A program made the translations under genes and the position numbers. 64,000 nt of DNA, from positions 4,340,001-4,404,000 of the forward strand of contig CM041196.1 of the NCBI GenBank assembly GCA_023078555.1. The letters are read 5' to 3'. Every line of letters begins with the position of its first letter. Within the stretch, counting starts at the first letter, position 1. The notes under the pieces are model-generated. The model searched no databases. It had not been told where the DNA came from and saw only the letters and a program-made list of their open reading frames with translations. This DNA comes from Ulva prolifera. Taxonomy: Eukaryota > Chlorophyta > Ulvophyceae > Ulvales > Ulvaceae. Below, one piece after another: positions 1-10,236 of this stretch.

Positions 1-1197
1 GGTTGTGCCGCAGCAGCCAGAAGGAGGATCGTATGCATGTCTGTCATGCAAGTCAACATAGCAAACATGGGAGCATGGGCTCGGAGGCGCCGATCATGTG
101 AAAGCATTGCGTCCAAGATCAGCTCTCTGCCTGGGCTTTCATGCTGGACTGCAGATGACGCCAGGATGTGTGAATCTACTGTTTCACCTGGCTGAAACCG
201 TAGCCACAGTGCAGTTTGTTATTATACTGTACCTACTTCATAGGCGTACTTGAACAATCCACATAAAGCCGGTTCTGCGTTTTGCTGAGAGAAGGTTGGA
301 ATGCACATTCCCAGCATACATGGTCATCGGAATGCTACCGATAACAGCAGTGTCCTTGGTACAACTATCCCAAGTTTACGTCAGGCAGCACCACCTGTCA
401 GAAGCAGAGAGTTCGGCAGTCGGGCCTCATGCAATCCGCAAGCACCTCAGAGCGCTCCAAAAAGCGCTGGGAACGTGTAGAGGCTCTTCGGAACGCCTCC
501 GAACTGCCACTGTATCTCTCGGTAGCGCAATTGACCGTCCGGACTGTCGACACAATATGGTACGGCCGTCCGAACTCTCGACATCATCAGGCGCTGCGAA
601 TTTAGTTGTGCACGACCGATTGAAGCGGGTGCACTAGCCACATGGTAATTTCTCGCGCTCGTCGATGACGCCCAACGCTGCACAGAGCAACACTGCGCCC
701 ATGTAGACGACGTGGACATATGTTGCAGGCACACCGAGCAGGTGAGACGCCAAGCCCCACACTTATACTTCTCGCGAGCCTGTTGCAGCAGCACTTTCCT
801 CGTTCCGGCATTGTGTCTCTGCTGCCGAAAGAAGAAGGAGAAGTCCGATGCAATGGCAGCTGTGGACCCCAAGAAGTGATACGCACAATCAGATTTGTGT
901 CGAAGAGACATCCTGAGCCCGTCTGCGCACTACCAGGGCGAGTCTTGCTGCAACAGAGCTGTTGAGACGACTCAGTTCCGTGACCTCCGGCGTGACCCTT
1001 GATTCCGGCGGGGAATGACCGACAATACACGGAAAGCCGAGAATGGCCTCCAGGCTGCCCGCGTGGTGTGCTGTCTACGCTTCAGGCTGCTGTGGCTGGG
1101 ATCATGGCCCTCAAACCTAGTGGATGCATGACGCCACAACGACACCGCAGTTGCAGCAAACAATCTCACCACGGCAACGGCTCGTCATTCTGTGCAG
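1..1197. other. Upstream region of FMO-A, no supported gene
   Basis: Several overlapping open frames exist on both strands but none shows a recognisable domain, and they conflict with one another. The region should contain the promoter and the first coding exon of the FMO, because the exon at 1198 has no in-frame ATG before an upstream stop at 1129-1131. I could not choose among candidate first exons. It is closely matched by 17509-18674. Confidence 0.5.
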
Positions 1198-3597
1198 GCT
1201 ATCGTTGGAGCCGGGGCTGCTGGTCTCGTGGCAGCGCGCGAGTTCAGAAGGGCAGGGCATGCGGTGCAAGTATTCGAGCAGCAGAGCGACATCGGTGGCG
1301 TGTGGGTGCCGGATGATGGCGAACTTGCCGGGCCTGGTCCAGAGGGAGTCAAGGTCCACACCAGCATGTACGATAGCTTGCGAGTGAACCTCCCAAGGGA
1401 GCTCATGAGCTTTTCGGACTTCCCGTTTGTGCCGGAGTTCATGCAAGTGCTCCCCCATAGCAGGTGCCCCTGAATAAACATGTTCAAATTGGCTGATCAA
1501 TGAGTTTGACGCTGTACCCGGCTGCAAGGCTCCCGGCAGCAGCAGGCAACATGCCATTTGTGAACAGTGCTGCATGAGATTGCACATGCAATCGGTCATT
1601 GCTATCTCTGTCTTCTTGATACATGCTCCTGTTGAACGTGTGGCCTTGCTGTTGCACCTACAAACACCAGTCTCAGCTCTGACCAGTCCCAGCGCCACCA
1701 TGGCCATTGGCAGCTATACACACTCCAGGTTGAACTGCTTGCCATGGGGGGTTTGTCATCGGGGCTTGTCATCTCGCGTGAGCATGCAAGGGCTGCGGTA
1801 TGATGCGGGCCTGGAGGACGCGATCTTGCCGGGCTGAGGGGTGGGCACGGTTGTAGTGTGATTGTGACTATGTTGCTGTTGTTTCGGATGACATTTTCCG
1901 TGGTGTCTGTCTGGTCCCGTCTACTCTTTTGTAGTAGTACCCAGGTGGAATTGCAGCCAGCTATAACCCAGGCTCTTGCACAGGGGCGGTCCGTGGACGC
2001 CAGACGGTTCCCCCACCACACGGAGGTGCGCCACTACCTCGAGGCGTTCGCGGACCGCTACGAGCTTCGGGACGCGGTGCATCTCAACACGCGGGTGACT
2101 CGCGTCGCGCCCACGCCACCGTCGGATGGTGGCGGCACGACATGGCAGGTCGACACGGTGTCTGCGAGCAGCGGGACTGCCGCACGGGGCGCGCCCGAGC
2201 TCGGTGCTGCGGAGACCCGGGAGTTTGATGCTGTGGTGATCTGCAACGGCCACTACACAGTTCCACGGATGCCGGACATCGAGGGGCTCGACAGCTTCCC
2301 GGGGAGGGTGGAGCACAGCCACATGTACAGGCGGCCAGAGGTGTACTCCGGGCAGCGGGTGTTGATTGTCGGCGCCTTTGCAACAGGTGCGGCACTCCAG
2401 CGCTTGACGGTGTGTCGCAATTGCATCAGACTGGGAAACAAACATTCTTTGTGTTGTGGGGACGAGGCTGCTCGGCAGCGCGCCAGGGCTGCTTGGTGAC
2501 GTTGCCTGTGCTGTCTGTTTGCTTATAAGGGGTGCTTCCCTTGCGTACGGGCTTATGGTTCATTCGACGTCGCTCCTTGCAGGTGAGGACCTAGCTTGGG
2601 ACATTGCACCCTTTGCCAAGTCTGTGACGATGAGCGCCACGAGCTGGATGCAGCCACACTACTCGGAGCAGAAGGAGCTCTTTGGAGTTGACAGCAACAT
2701 GCTCAGGCGCCCGTGGGTGACCAAAATGAACTCAGATGGCTCCGTTGAATTTGAAGGCGGTGCACGTGAGGCAGCGATCGATGCGGTTCTCATCTGTACA
2801 GGTCAGTTGCCGCACCTCAGCTCAGTTATATCCCTCCAGCTGCTGTTCTGCAGAACACATGTAGATGAGAGCGGCTGACGTCTACATGCATGTAGAGCAG
2901 CACCATCGCAATCACAGCAGAGACACCTTTATTGCCATAGATCAGCGTGGCATCCATTGCGGCTGTCGGTGTGCTGCAGGGTACCAGTACACCTTCCCAT
3001 TTCTTGAGGATGGGATCGTGGACGTTGTTGACTCGCATGTCCAGCCGCTGTTCCAGCACATCCTGCATCCCCGATACGGCGCGAGCCTCGCCTTCATCGG
3101 CCTGGGATACAAGAATGTGCCATTCCCGCAATGCGAAGTACAGGCCAAGTATGTTGCTGCGCTGCTCTCTGGACAGTCAGAGACCCCGTCACAAGAGGCC
3201 ATGGAGGATTGGGTCCAGCGGGAGAGCGGGTGCGACTCTCGAGCTCGGAGCACGGCCTGAGATAGGACATGTCACCACCAGCTGCATGCATTCCACCGGC
3301 CGTGGCCGTTTCTCAAGAGCAAAGAGCCTGCGCAGGTTGCAGAAGGAGAAGGGCATACCAGATCGTCACGTCCACTGCATGGCCTTGAGCCAGTTCCCAT
3401 ATAATGACGAACTGGCTGCCAAATGCGGTGGCAGCAAGACACCAGCATGGCGGCTATCACTGGTGATGCATACAATGGAGCTGTGGGGGAAGTACTCAGC
3501 TATACAGTACCGAGATGAGTGGGAGGACGAGGAAGCCCTGTCCAACACATATGCGGCCTTTGAAGCTATTCGCAAGGCACAACAGGTAGACAGATAG
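1198..3597 (+). CDS. Flavin-containing monooxygenase, copy A (N-terminal exon not resolved)
   Basis: Predicted FAD/NADPH-dependent monooxygenase that would oxygenate soft nucleophilic N or S atoms; the substrate cannot be told. Proposed exons are 1198-1446, 1984-2386, 2583-2801, 2980-3229 and 3336-3597; all joins keep frame and give about 460 residues plus a missing N-terminus. The FAD-binding motif AIVGAGAAGL opens exon 1. Exon 2 holds the FMO signature FPGRVEHSHMY, which matches FxGxxxHxxxY. The NADPH-binding stretch VLIVGAFATGEDLA is rebuilt across intron 2; its first Gly pair is looser than the usual GxGxxG. Intron 3 is spliced to restore LICTGYQYTFPFL, the CTGY motif of the family. The C-terminus ends in a charged helix-like segment. 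Family membership is firm. The first donor (GTGCTC after CAA) is weaker than in copy B. Confidence 0.88.
1765..1933 (+). mobile_element. LINE 3'-end fragment in intron 1 of FMO-A
   Basis: The + strand here reads a short tract equivalent to the end of the LINE reverse-transcriptase frame at 9523-9600 on the minus strand (GLRYDAGLEDAILP), followed by a GTTTCGGAT...CTCTTTTGTAG tail. Other copies in the window end in CTCTTTTGTAA, so this is a relative of the same 5'-truncated non-LTR family. It carries a small insertion in the frame. Left boundary is approximate. Confidence 0.65.
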
Positions 3598-4687
3598 GTA
3601 GACACAGATAGACGACAACAAACTATGGCGACGAAGTTACGTTGTCAAGACTTGATGAAAATATTAGTTGTGAATATATCAGCTAGAGTAACATATAATT
3701 GAGACTTTAAGTAAGTAATTGTTTGATACGGCAGCAAATATTGCATAGGTATAGCATGTGTTAGGTTCTGCACAAGGCTACCCCGAAATGGCCCTGCGGA
3801 TTCAGAAGCTTTTGCTGAATTGGAAGGAACCGCAGTGTCTCTACGCATGTTGCGAAACATCGCTCATTGGTTTCCCGCAGTGCTGTGCATCTTCCTGGCT
3901 GCATGATCAATCCGGGTCAAGTGCCAAGGACATGCAACTGTGTACAAGAGTTGGCGACGGCCGAAGCGTTTGTCATCTGGGGACAGAAGATCTCATAATA
4001 GGCAGGATTTATGGTCGTTCCTTTATGCTGGTTGATTGATTGGTTCCTGCGTCCCTGTGACGTGTCAGCGCCGGTGAATTTAGCATGTGTAAGGCTGTCA
4101 TGAAGCTCAACGGGCACACACTGTACCAGCGCCCTAGCCAGGCACACCTGAAGAAGAATTTGCCTTTCGCTGCTATCTCTGTGACATGTTACTGATGCCT
4201 AAATAGTCCCCAAACTGCATAGAACCCGGACACTGGCCGAAGCCTGGAAATCTTGCATAACGGTCTCAACACACTGAGATGCTCATAGGAGATGCCCATG
4301 TCGTCCTCATCACACTGAGGTTGTCTCCATGCAAGCGACGCTTCATCACTTCGTTCAGGTGCTAGCTCGGTGGCAGGTGGTAGTCGTGCCAATGGTAGTC
4401 GTAGCGGCCGCCCACCCGGGTGGTCTGCCCGTACATGTGCTGTAGTCCGGCTCATCGGCTGGTGAGTGTGTTGGTAGGCTGATGCTTGGGCACATCTGGT
4501 TGGTAGCAGTGTGTCGCTGTGTATGTGTGTGCTCTGCCATACAATGGCCCGGTCGCTTGTGATTCACACAGCAGCTTGTCAGCAGAACATCAAGAGGGAG
4601 AGGATGCACTGCATCACCTGTGAAAAGCTAGCCGGCCGTCACACATGTGGCTCCAGGTAGCCCTGCAATTGCCCCCATGTGTGAAGA
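3598..4687. other. FMO-A 3' flank, no supported gene
   Basis: The first ~200 bases are AT-rich and probably 3' UTR. The rest is conserved almost unchanged at 21587-22690 in copy B, which reflects recent duplication rather than selection. Only a short minus-strand tract near 4363-4440 looks protein-like, and it is listed separately. Confidence 0.4.
4363..4440 (-). other. Possible terminal exon of an unknown minus-strand gene
   Basis: Read on the minus strand, this gives a short Tyr/His-rich tail containing GGRYDYHWHDYHLPPS followed by a stop. In copy B the same tail is preserved with one conservative change (Val to Leu before GGRYDY). No upstream exon could be joined with confidence. It may be chance. 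Confidence 0.2.
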
Positions 4688-5150
4688 CACTACAAGAATG
4701 GTAGGCATGCGGCAGTGTACATGCCGGACACACGTTTGCCCCGCTGCCGCATTCGGGGACATTACACGCACATTGCAGGCACATTCCAGGGCTGGCTGGA
4801 ATGTGTTAGTGAAATGTATGCGGGATGTGTCACCGAAGTGTTCTCGCGGTGTACACCTGCAGCGCACCTCAATGCACGGAATGTACACGCCGCGACCGCG
4901 CTTGGACGCTCCGACGAACATCACATCATCTGCCGGCAGCATGTCCTCGTCGTGCACACCGTGCCTCCTTATCCACCACCGGTCGAGTGTCAATTGAACG
5001 CGCATCCACACTCCTTCGGCGTGTACATGCCGGATGCACAACTCCAACACATTTTGTGCCCCACGCCACGACTGTCGTGCGCATCTTCAGCACGTGCACA
5101 CGCCGTGAGTAATGTACACGATAGCTCTCGACATGTCCATTGCTCTTTAA

Positions 5151-5380
5151 ATACAAGGATGGTAGGCATGCAAGGATGTGCTCGCCGGACACATGTTTGG
5201 CCTGTGCACTCGTGTACATTTTGCGCGCTGTTCGCACACATCTCCGGAATTCGTGAAATGTGTTCGCGAAGTGCAGATGGACTGTGTCCACGAAGTGTGC
5301 TCGTCATGTACACTTCCAGCTCTCGGCAGCTCCTGATGATGTACATCCCACGAACGCGCTCCGACGCTCCACCGAAGCAG
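5151..5380 (+). repeat. Second copy of the CACTA 5' subterminal region
   Basis: From 5151 the sequence repeats, with divergence, the element's own start: TACAAGGATGGTAGGCATGC here against TACAAGAATGGTAGGCATGC at 4691. The later tracts (GTGAAATGT, GAAGTG, CGCTCCGACG) come in the same order up to the 684-bp tandem unit. This suggests an end duplication or a nested, partly deleted relative. Confidence 0.6.
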
Positions 5381-6748
5381 TAGGTGCACGAAAGTGTTCC
5401 TAGCCTAGAACGAACATTCAGATCCGGATGTATTGTGCATTGCAAGCGAATCGCGGCTCGCTGCGATTCAGCGTATAGCAAGAACAGACTCATGCACGTA
5501 CAAATCAGGGCAGCAATTCGCTGCAGCTGCGCGCCATTGCCAACGGTCAAATGAATCAGCAGAGGCAAAAACAGCCACCTCTCGCTGGCATGCGGTCAGC
5601 GAGCGCCAGGCAGTGAGCTGTTGCGTGCACATGGGTATTGGCGAGCTGATGCTATCTGGGCTTGGAAGCGGGTGAATTGGACAGCTTGGTGGTTATTGTG
5701 GTTGCGTATCAAGTTCAGTGCCGCGGCGTCGAGCGGTCACCGAGCCCGACATGTTCGGATGGCAGCACCAAGAAGCCAAGCCCGACGCAACAGATTGCTA
5801 CAGATGAGCGCCGTGTCGCGAGCTGGAAGGCTGCTGTTTTTGATAGGCTTCGATATGCTCGTCAAGCGTTCAGAAGATGTGCCTGTCGCGCGCTTGATGG
5901 AAACAGTGATTGCGAAAGCTTTGACACAGACGACCGCACGAGTAGCTGCTGTCAAGTCTTTGTAACCCTCCTGGTGATCGGTGGCGGCGGCCGGCAACGC
6001 TGTCTATGTTAAAAAGCGATTCTCCTGGGGGGCCTAGGCTTGGAACACTAACGAATTGGCACAGTAGGTGCACGAAAGTGTTCCTAGCCTAGAACGAACA
6101 TTCAGATCCGGATGTATTGTGCATTGCAAGCGAATCGCGGCTCGCTGCGATTCAGCGTATAGCAAGAACAGACTCATGCACGTACAAATCAGGGCAGCAA
6201 TTCGCTGCAGCTGCGCGCCATTGCCAACGGTCAAATGAATCAGCAGAGGCAAAAACAGCCACCTCTCGCTGGCATGCGGTCAGCGAGCGCCAGGCAGTGA
6301 GCTGTTGCGTGCACATGGGTATTGGCGAGCTGATGCTATCTGGGCTTGGAAGCGGGTGAATTGGACAGCTTGGTGGTTATTGTGGTTGCGTATCAAGTTC
6401 AGTGCCGCGGCGTCGAGCGGTCACCGAGCCCGACATGTTCGGATGGCAGCACCAAGAAGCCAAGCCCGACGCAACAGATTGCTACAGATGAGCGCCGTGT
6501 CGCGAGCTGGAAGGCTGCTGTTTTTGATAGGCTTCGATATGCTCGTCAAGCGTTCAGAAGATGTGCCTGTCGCGCGCTTGATGGAAACAGTGATTGCGAA
6601 AGCTTTGACACAGACGACCGCACGAGTAGCTGCTGTCAAGTCTTTGTAACCCTCCTGGTGATCGGTGGCGGCGGCCGGCAACGCTGTCTATGTTAAAAAG
6701 CGATTCTCCTGGGGGGCCTAGGCTTGGAACACTAACGAATTGGCACAG
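5381..6748. repeat. Two identical 684-bp tandem units inside the CACTA element
   Basis: Unit 1 spans 5381-6064 and unit 2 spans 6065-6748. Both begin TAGGTGCACGAAAG and end GAATTGGCACAG. I saw no base difference between them, and every short open frame in unit 1 recurs unchanged in unit 2. No recognisable protein is encoded. A very recent internal duplication or an assembly duplicate are the two explanations. Confidence 0.9.
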
Positions 6749-8835
6749 GAAGAGTGCAGTTCTGTGGCTCGTGTCCTTGTCGAGCACATGTTTGGCCCAC
6801 GCCGCGACCGCGCAAGCTGCTAGCAAATGTACACGACCAGTACATTTCAGCTGATGTGCACTTCTTGCAAATTTCAGTTTTAGTTCTCTCGTTTCGGGTT
6901 GCCTGGTACCTGTAGCCTGCTGTTGCACAATTTCGTCGAGCCGTTGCTGTTCGCTAGGACAGATTGCGATATCAACACATTCGTCAAGGATATTGCATCT
7001 ATCACATGTTTGTTTCCAAGATCTGCAAACAGCATGTACTTTAGGTGAAGCTGTCAGCGTGTCACCAATGGCGCGATAGGACGTTCACGTTCGCAGAAAC
7101 CAGACTCGATTTCGGCTGATCCTCCACGGCAATGTGCAGCTCTATATGTCTTTGATAGTGGAAGAGTACCATGATACCAGGTCTCTACAGCATTCGCTGC
7201 ATACCACTCTGCACAAGCAATACTAGTGCACAGCAGAGTCGAGGCGTCGTATGAAATAGCAACCCGATAACAGAAGCATGACACTCAACGAAGGTGAAAA
7301 TCGGTTTACATTGCTTCCTGCATACTACTGCTTGCTGAACGAGGTGCTCATTGCACGCCGTTGTGCTTTTGTCACGCCAGTGCTGGTTTGTTCGCGGAAG
7401 TGTGACCTACTGATTGTGCTCGTAAATATAGCGCATAGCATATGTCAAAGTAAGCTCAAAGCTTGAGCCATTGTTTCAACTCACGATAGTTGTTGATTTC
7501 ACGGTCAACTCGGACGACAAGTGCCAGCTGAACGTCGGTACACGTGAGAAAACCCGCTCAATGCACTGTTACTTCGATTGAATTGCTCTCATCTACAGTG
7601 ATTTCTCTTGCGGTTGGAATCGCATAATATCGAATGCTTGTGATCGTGCAGTGTCAATCTGCGACTTGAGGCTAGCGCTACTTGCCGTCGGCCAGTGCTG
7701 TGAAGGCACGATGCACATATGTTGTGCACTGGCAGCAGCTGACAGCAAGCAATACTTTGCTGTACTGTGACTGGGGATCGATGCACGATGTAGACATTGT
7801 ATCTGCAGCTGTACGCTCCGTATCGTCCGCAGTGAACACGTCCTCATGCTCAGCCCTGCTCAAGACAATCATAAAGCACAATAGGCCTGCTGAAACAGGC
7901 TTGTTTCAGCAGCGACGTATCTGGTATACGTTGGTCGTCGGTGTCGCTGTTGTCTTATCGTGCGGTGGTCAACAACTTTGATGCAGTGTTGGCACGCGCA
8001 GTGCAGCTGCCTGTGCAGCGTGCCAAACACTGTGCATAGCCTTTCCGCATGTTCAGCGGTAGCAAGTGCACATAATGTATAACTGTCTTGACTGCGCCAT
8101 GTTCCGCAGGGCCGGGTAATGTTGCAGTGTGCTGGAGATGACAATCGTCGGCAGCACACAGACATCAACATGTAAGTGTACATACGGAACCCGTCCCATG
8201 CTGTTTAAACTTATAGATAAATCAGCTACAGCGGTGACTTGCAATTGAGCATGACGAGTGCACCGACTGTACATCATCGAGTGGGAAACAGTACACGATG
8301 CCTCCACGCAGCGTGTACACTTCCGCAAGAAGAGTGCTTGGAATGTGTCAATGATGCCTGGTTTTTATGAAGGTGTACACGCCATGCGCGAGCTGTTCTC
8401 GACAAGCACATCTTTCCGGCCCACGTGCATACGCCAAAATGCACATCTCCTGTACTCGCGTGCACACTCCAACGTACATCGAGCACAGCTCACCCACTCG
8501 TCATGCCAAAGTGTACATCTGCAACATTGGAAGCGCGTCGACCATTCCTAGCACATGGCACATTCCAGCCCCACGAGGACGTAAAGTGTGCAACTCACAC
8601 ACACCGGAGCGGCATTCTCCGAACATTTCATCCACATCACGACACTGCTTTCACAGTGTTTAGCCGCTAATGTGTCGCCGAAATGCACATTATCACCTGT
8701 CTGGCATCCTTGTAGTGAGACTGCGAAAGCACAGTGCTGTCAACAGCCCTGTCAGCACCCAGTGTCAGCAGTCTACAGTCATACAGCAGATATCACATTG
8801 TGGAAATCCTGTGATATGGCCGCTATACCACTGGA

Positions 8836-9414
8836 TTGCCACACTCATTGGACCCCGGACAACTAACAGAGCAACGTCAGTGGGCACCAAATGCACCCAC
8901 CCATGACACGGGGCAGCAGCACACCTTCCAGCTTGGCAGTGGCAGGTGCCCTCTCCACGTGTACGACGGGCACCCCAAGTGCTCCGCACCTTACTTGAGG
9001 TTTGCCCAGAGATTGGTTTTTGAGAAGCCGCCGATGGGGTTGATGTCCGCGCTGCTGCACACTCTGTCCAGCCCCCCCCCAGAGCTCATCCATGGTGCAC
9101 ATCCCCCCAGGAGCTCATCCACATTTGCAGAGCGTCTGCGGGAACCACCACGAGCGGCCCCACAGCTGCGCAGACAGATGTGCTATCACCATCTGCAGGC
9201 GTGCCTGAGCAGTTTTCAGAGCCTGGTTTCAGCAGATACTGCAGAGCCAGGTGCCTCCATGTCTGGATGCAGACGGTCATTTCTGCCAACGAAGGTCACA
9301 TGTTCAGGTGCTGACAGATGTGAGCACAGAGGCACGGTCTCTATATGTTCTCTGATGGGCATCCAATCCTGCTCACATCAGAGGGAAGCATTTCCTGCTC
9401 TGGCTCAGTACTAG
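8836..9414 (+). CDS. Hypothetical open frame, 192 codons, copy A (doubtful)
   Basis: An uninterrupted frame with an identical twin at 22806-23384. It has no recognised domain, signal or membrane span and is rich in Ser, Pro and His. Its stop codon is supplied by the duplicated target site of the LINE insertion at 9415. Absence of differences between copies only reflects recent duplication. I judge it more likely non-coding than a gene. Confidence 0.2.
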   Translation: MPHSLDPGQLTEQRQWAPNAPTHDTGQQHTFQLGSGRCPLHVYDGHPKCSAPYLRFAQRLVFEKPPMGLMSALLHTLSSPPPELIHGAHPPRSSSTFAERLREPPRAAPQLRRQMCYHHLQACLSSFQSLVSADTAEPGASMSGCRRSFLPTKVTCSGADRCEHRGTVSICSLMGIQSCSHQREAFPALAQY

Positions 9415-9807
9415 CTTACAAAAGAGTGAACGGGAGAAAACAAATACCGAAACCGAATCTCATCTGCATCAACATCAACCTACACTCACACACACACGAA
9501 CACAACAACCGCACGCACAACTCAGTCCGGCAGGATCGCGTCCTCCAGGCCCGCATCATACCGCAACCCCTGCTCCCGAGAGATGACAAGCCCAGACTTC
9601 CGATACATATCCGCATTGCCACGCTGCAATGACACCGACAACACCCGCAGCGCCCACTGGACAAATGCGCCTTTGGAGATGCGCCCACTGGCAGCGGCCA
9701 CATCCCCCAACTGACCGACAAACCTCACGGCAGCCTTGCCCATGAAGCCACATGATTCGACTGCAAACGGAACAAACCGGAACGCGGCATGGTGAGGCAC
9801 GTCCCGC
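9415..9807 (-). mobile_element. 5'-truncated LINE, copy A, with reverse-transcriptase C-terminus
   Basis: Minus-strand insertion of 393 bp flanked by an 11-bp target duplication CTCAGTACTAG (9404-9414 and 9808-9818). It encodes about 95 residues of the C-terminal region typical of algal non-LTR reverse transcriptase polyproteins, including FRFVPFAVESCGFMG, FVQWALRVLSVSLQRGNA and YRKSG, then a stop near 9523. A short 3' UTR with CA repeats and the tail CTCTTTTGTAAG follows. The same insertion is present in copy B, so it predates the segmental duplication. No catalytic domain remains. Confidence 0.82.
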
Positions 9808-10163
9808 CTCAGTACTAGTGCTGTAGCCGTACTTCGCGAGCTTGTCAGCAGCATAGAGCCCGGAAGGTCATCGTGCAAATTGTAAGCAGCATGAAACCCA
9901 GCAGGATCTGACGGTGGCAAAGCCCGCCAATGGTTACGCGGTGAGAGGTGTGAGGGCCCTCAGGCGTGCCTCACACGGCAGTACGGCGAAGGTATCCTGT
10001 CGGAATCCCCGATCCTATCTACAATCACCTTGAGCCTCGCCGACACAAAAGTTGACTCTGATAGCTGATGGTCCACTCCATGGAAACCTGGCAGCGATCC
10101 AGGATTCCAACGCATCTCTGGCACTACGTGCGGTCCGCCAGTGACGGAACTCATCCGCTGAAG

Positions 10164-10225
10164 TGCAGTTGGTTCGGGTGAGATTCGGTTTCAGTGTTTG
10201 TTTTCTCCCGTTCACTCTTTTGTAA
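10164..10225 (+). mobile_element. 62-bp LINE 3' tail with 11-bp target duplication, copy A only
   Basis: The insert ends GTTTGTTTTCTCCCGTTCAC then TCTTTTGTAA, the 3' end of the LINE at 9415-9807. It is bracketed by ATCCGCTGAAG at 10153-10163 and 10226-10236. Copy B has one uninterrupted ATCCGCTGAAG near 24133-24143. This is a dead-on-arrival insertion that happened after the segmental duplication and shows that a source element was active then. Confidence 0.9.
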
Positions 10226-10236
10226 ATCCGCTGAAG

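Larger units (their letters stand above)
4688..8717. mobile_element. Non-autonomous CACTA (EnSpm/CMC) DNA transposon, 4,030 bp
   Basis: The element starts CACTACAAG and ends CTTGTAGTG, a perfect 9-bp terminal inverted repeat with the CACTA/TAGTG ends of the superfamily. It is flanked by a 3-bp AGA duplication (4685-4687 and 8718-8720), the target-site length of CACTA elements. The unoccupied site survives in copy B at 22688-22690 with a single AGA. Subterminal zones (roughly 4690-5380 and 8160-8700) are rich in short GTGTACA/TGTACAC motifs in both orientations, as expected for transposase-binding repeats. No frame resembles a transposase, so it should be non-autonomous. It contains an internal 684-bp tandem duplication. 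Insertion after the segmental duplication is the simplest history. Confidence 0.93.

Noticed and set aside
447-1030. Minus-strand frames of 140-154 codons upstream of FMO-A
   Set aside because: They overlap in different frames, have no domain and change in length between copies A and B.
1858-1983. In-frame extension of FMO exon 2 to an upstream Met
   Set aside because: The extension is LINE 3' UTR within intron 1; a CACAG acceptor at 1983 joins exons 1 and 2 in phase.
4688-8717. Treating short frames in the transposon as genes or a transposase
   Set aside because: All are under 225 codons, on both strands, without DDE-type or zinc-finger motifs.
9415-9807. Reading the LINE fragment as a host gene
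   Set aside because: Target duplication, tail identical to other insertions and reverse-transcriptase C-terminal motifs show it is retrotransposon debris.
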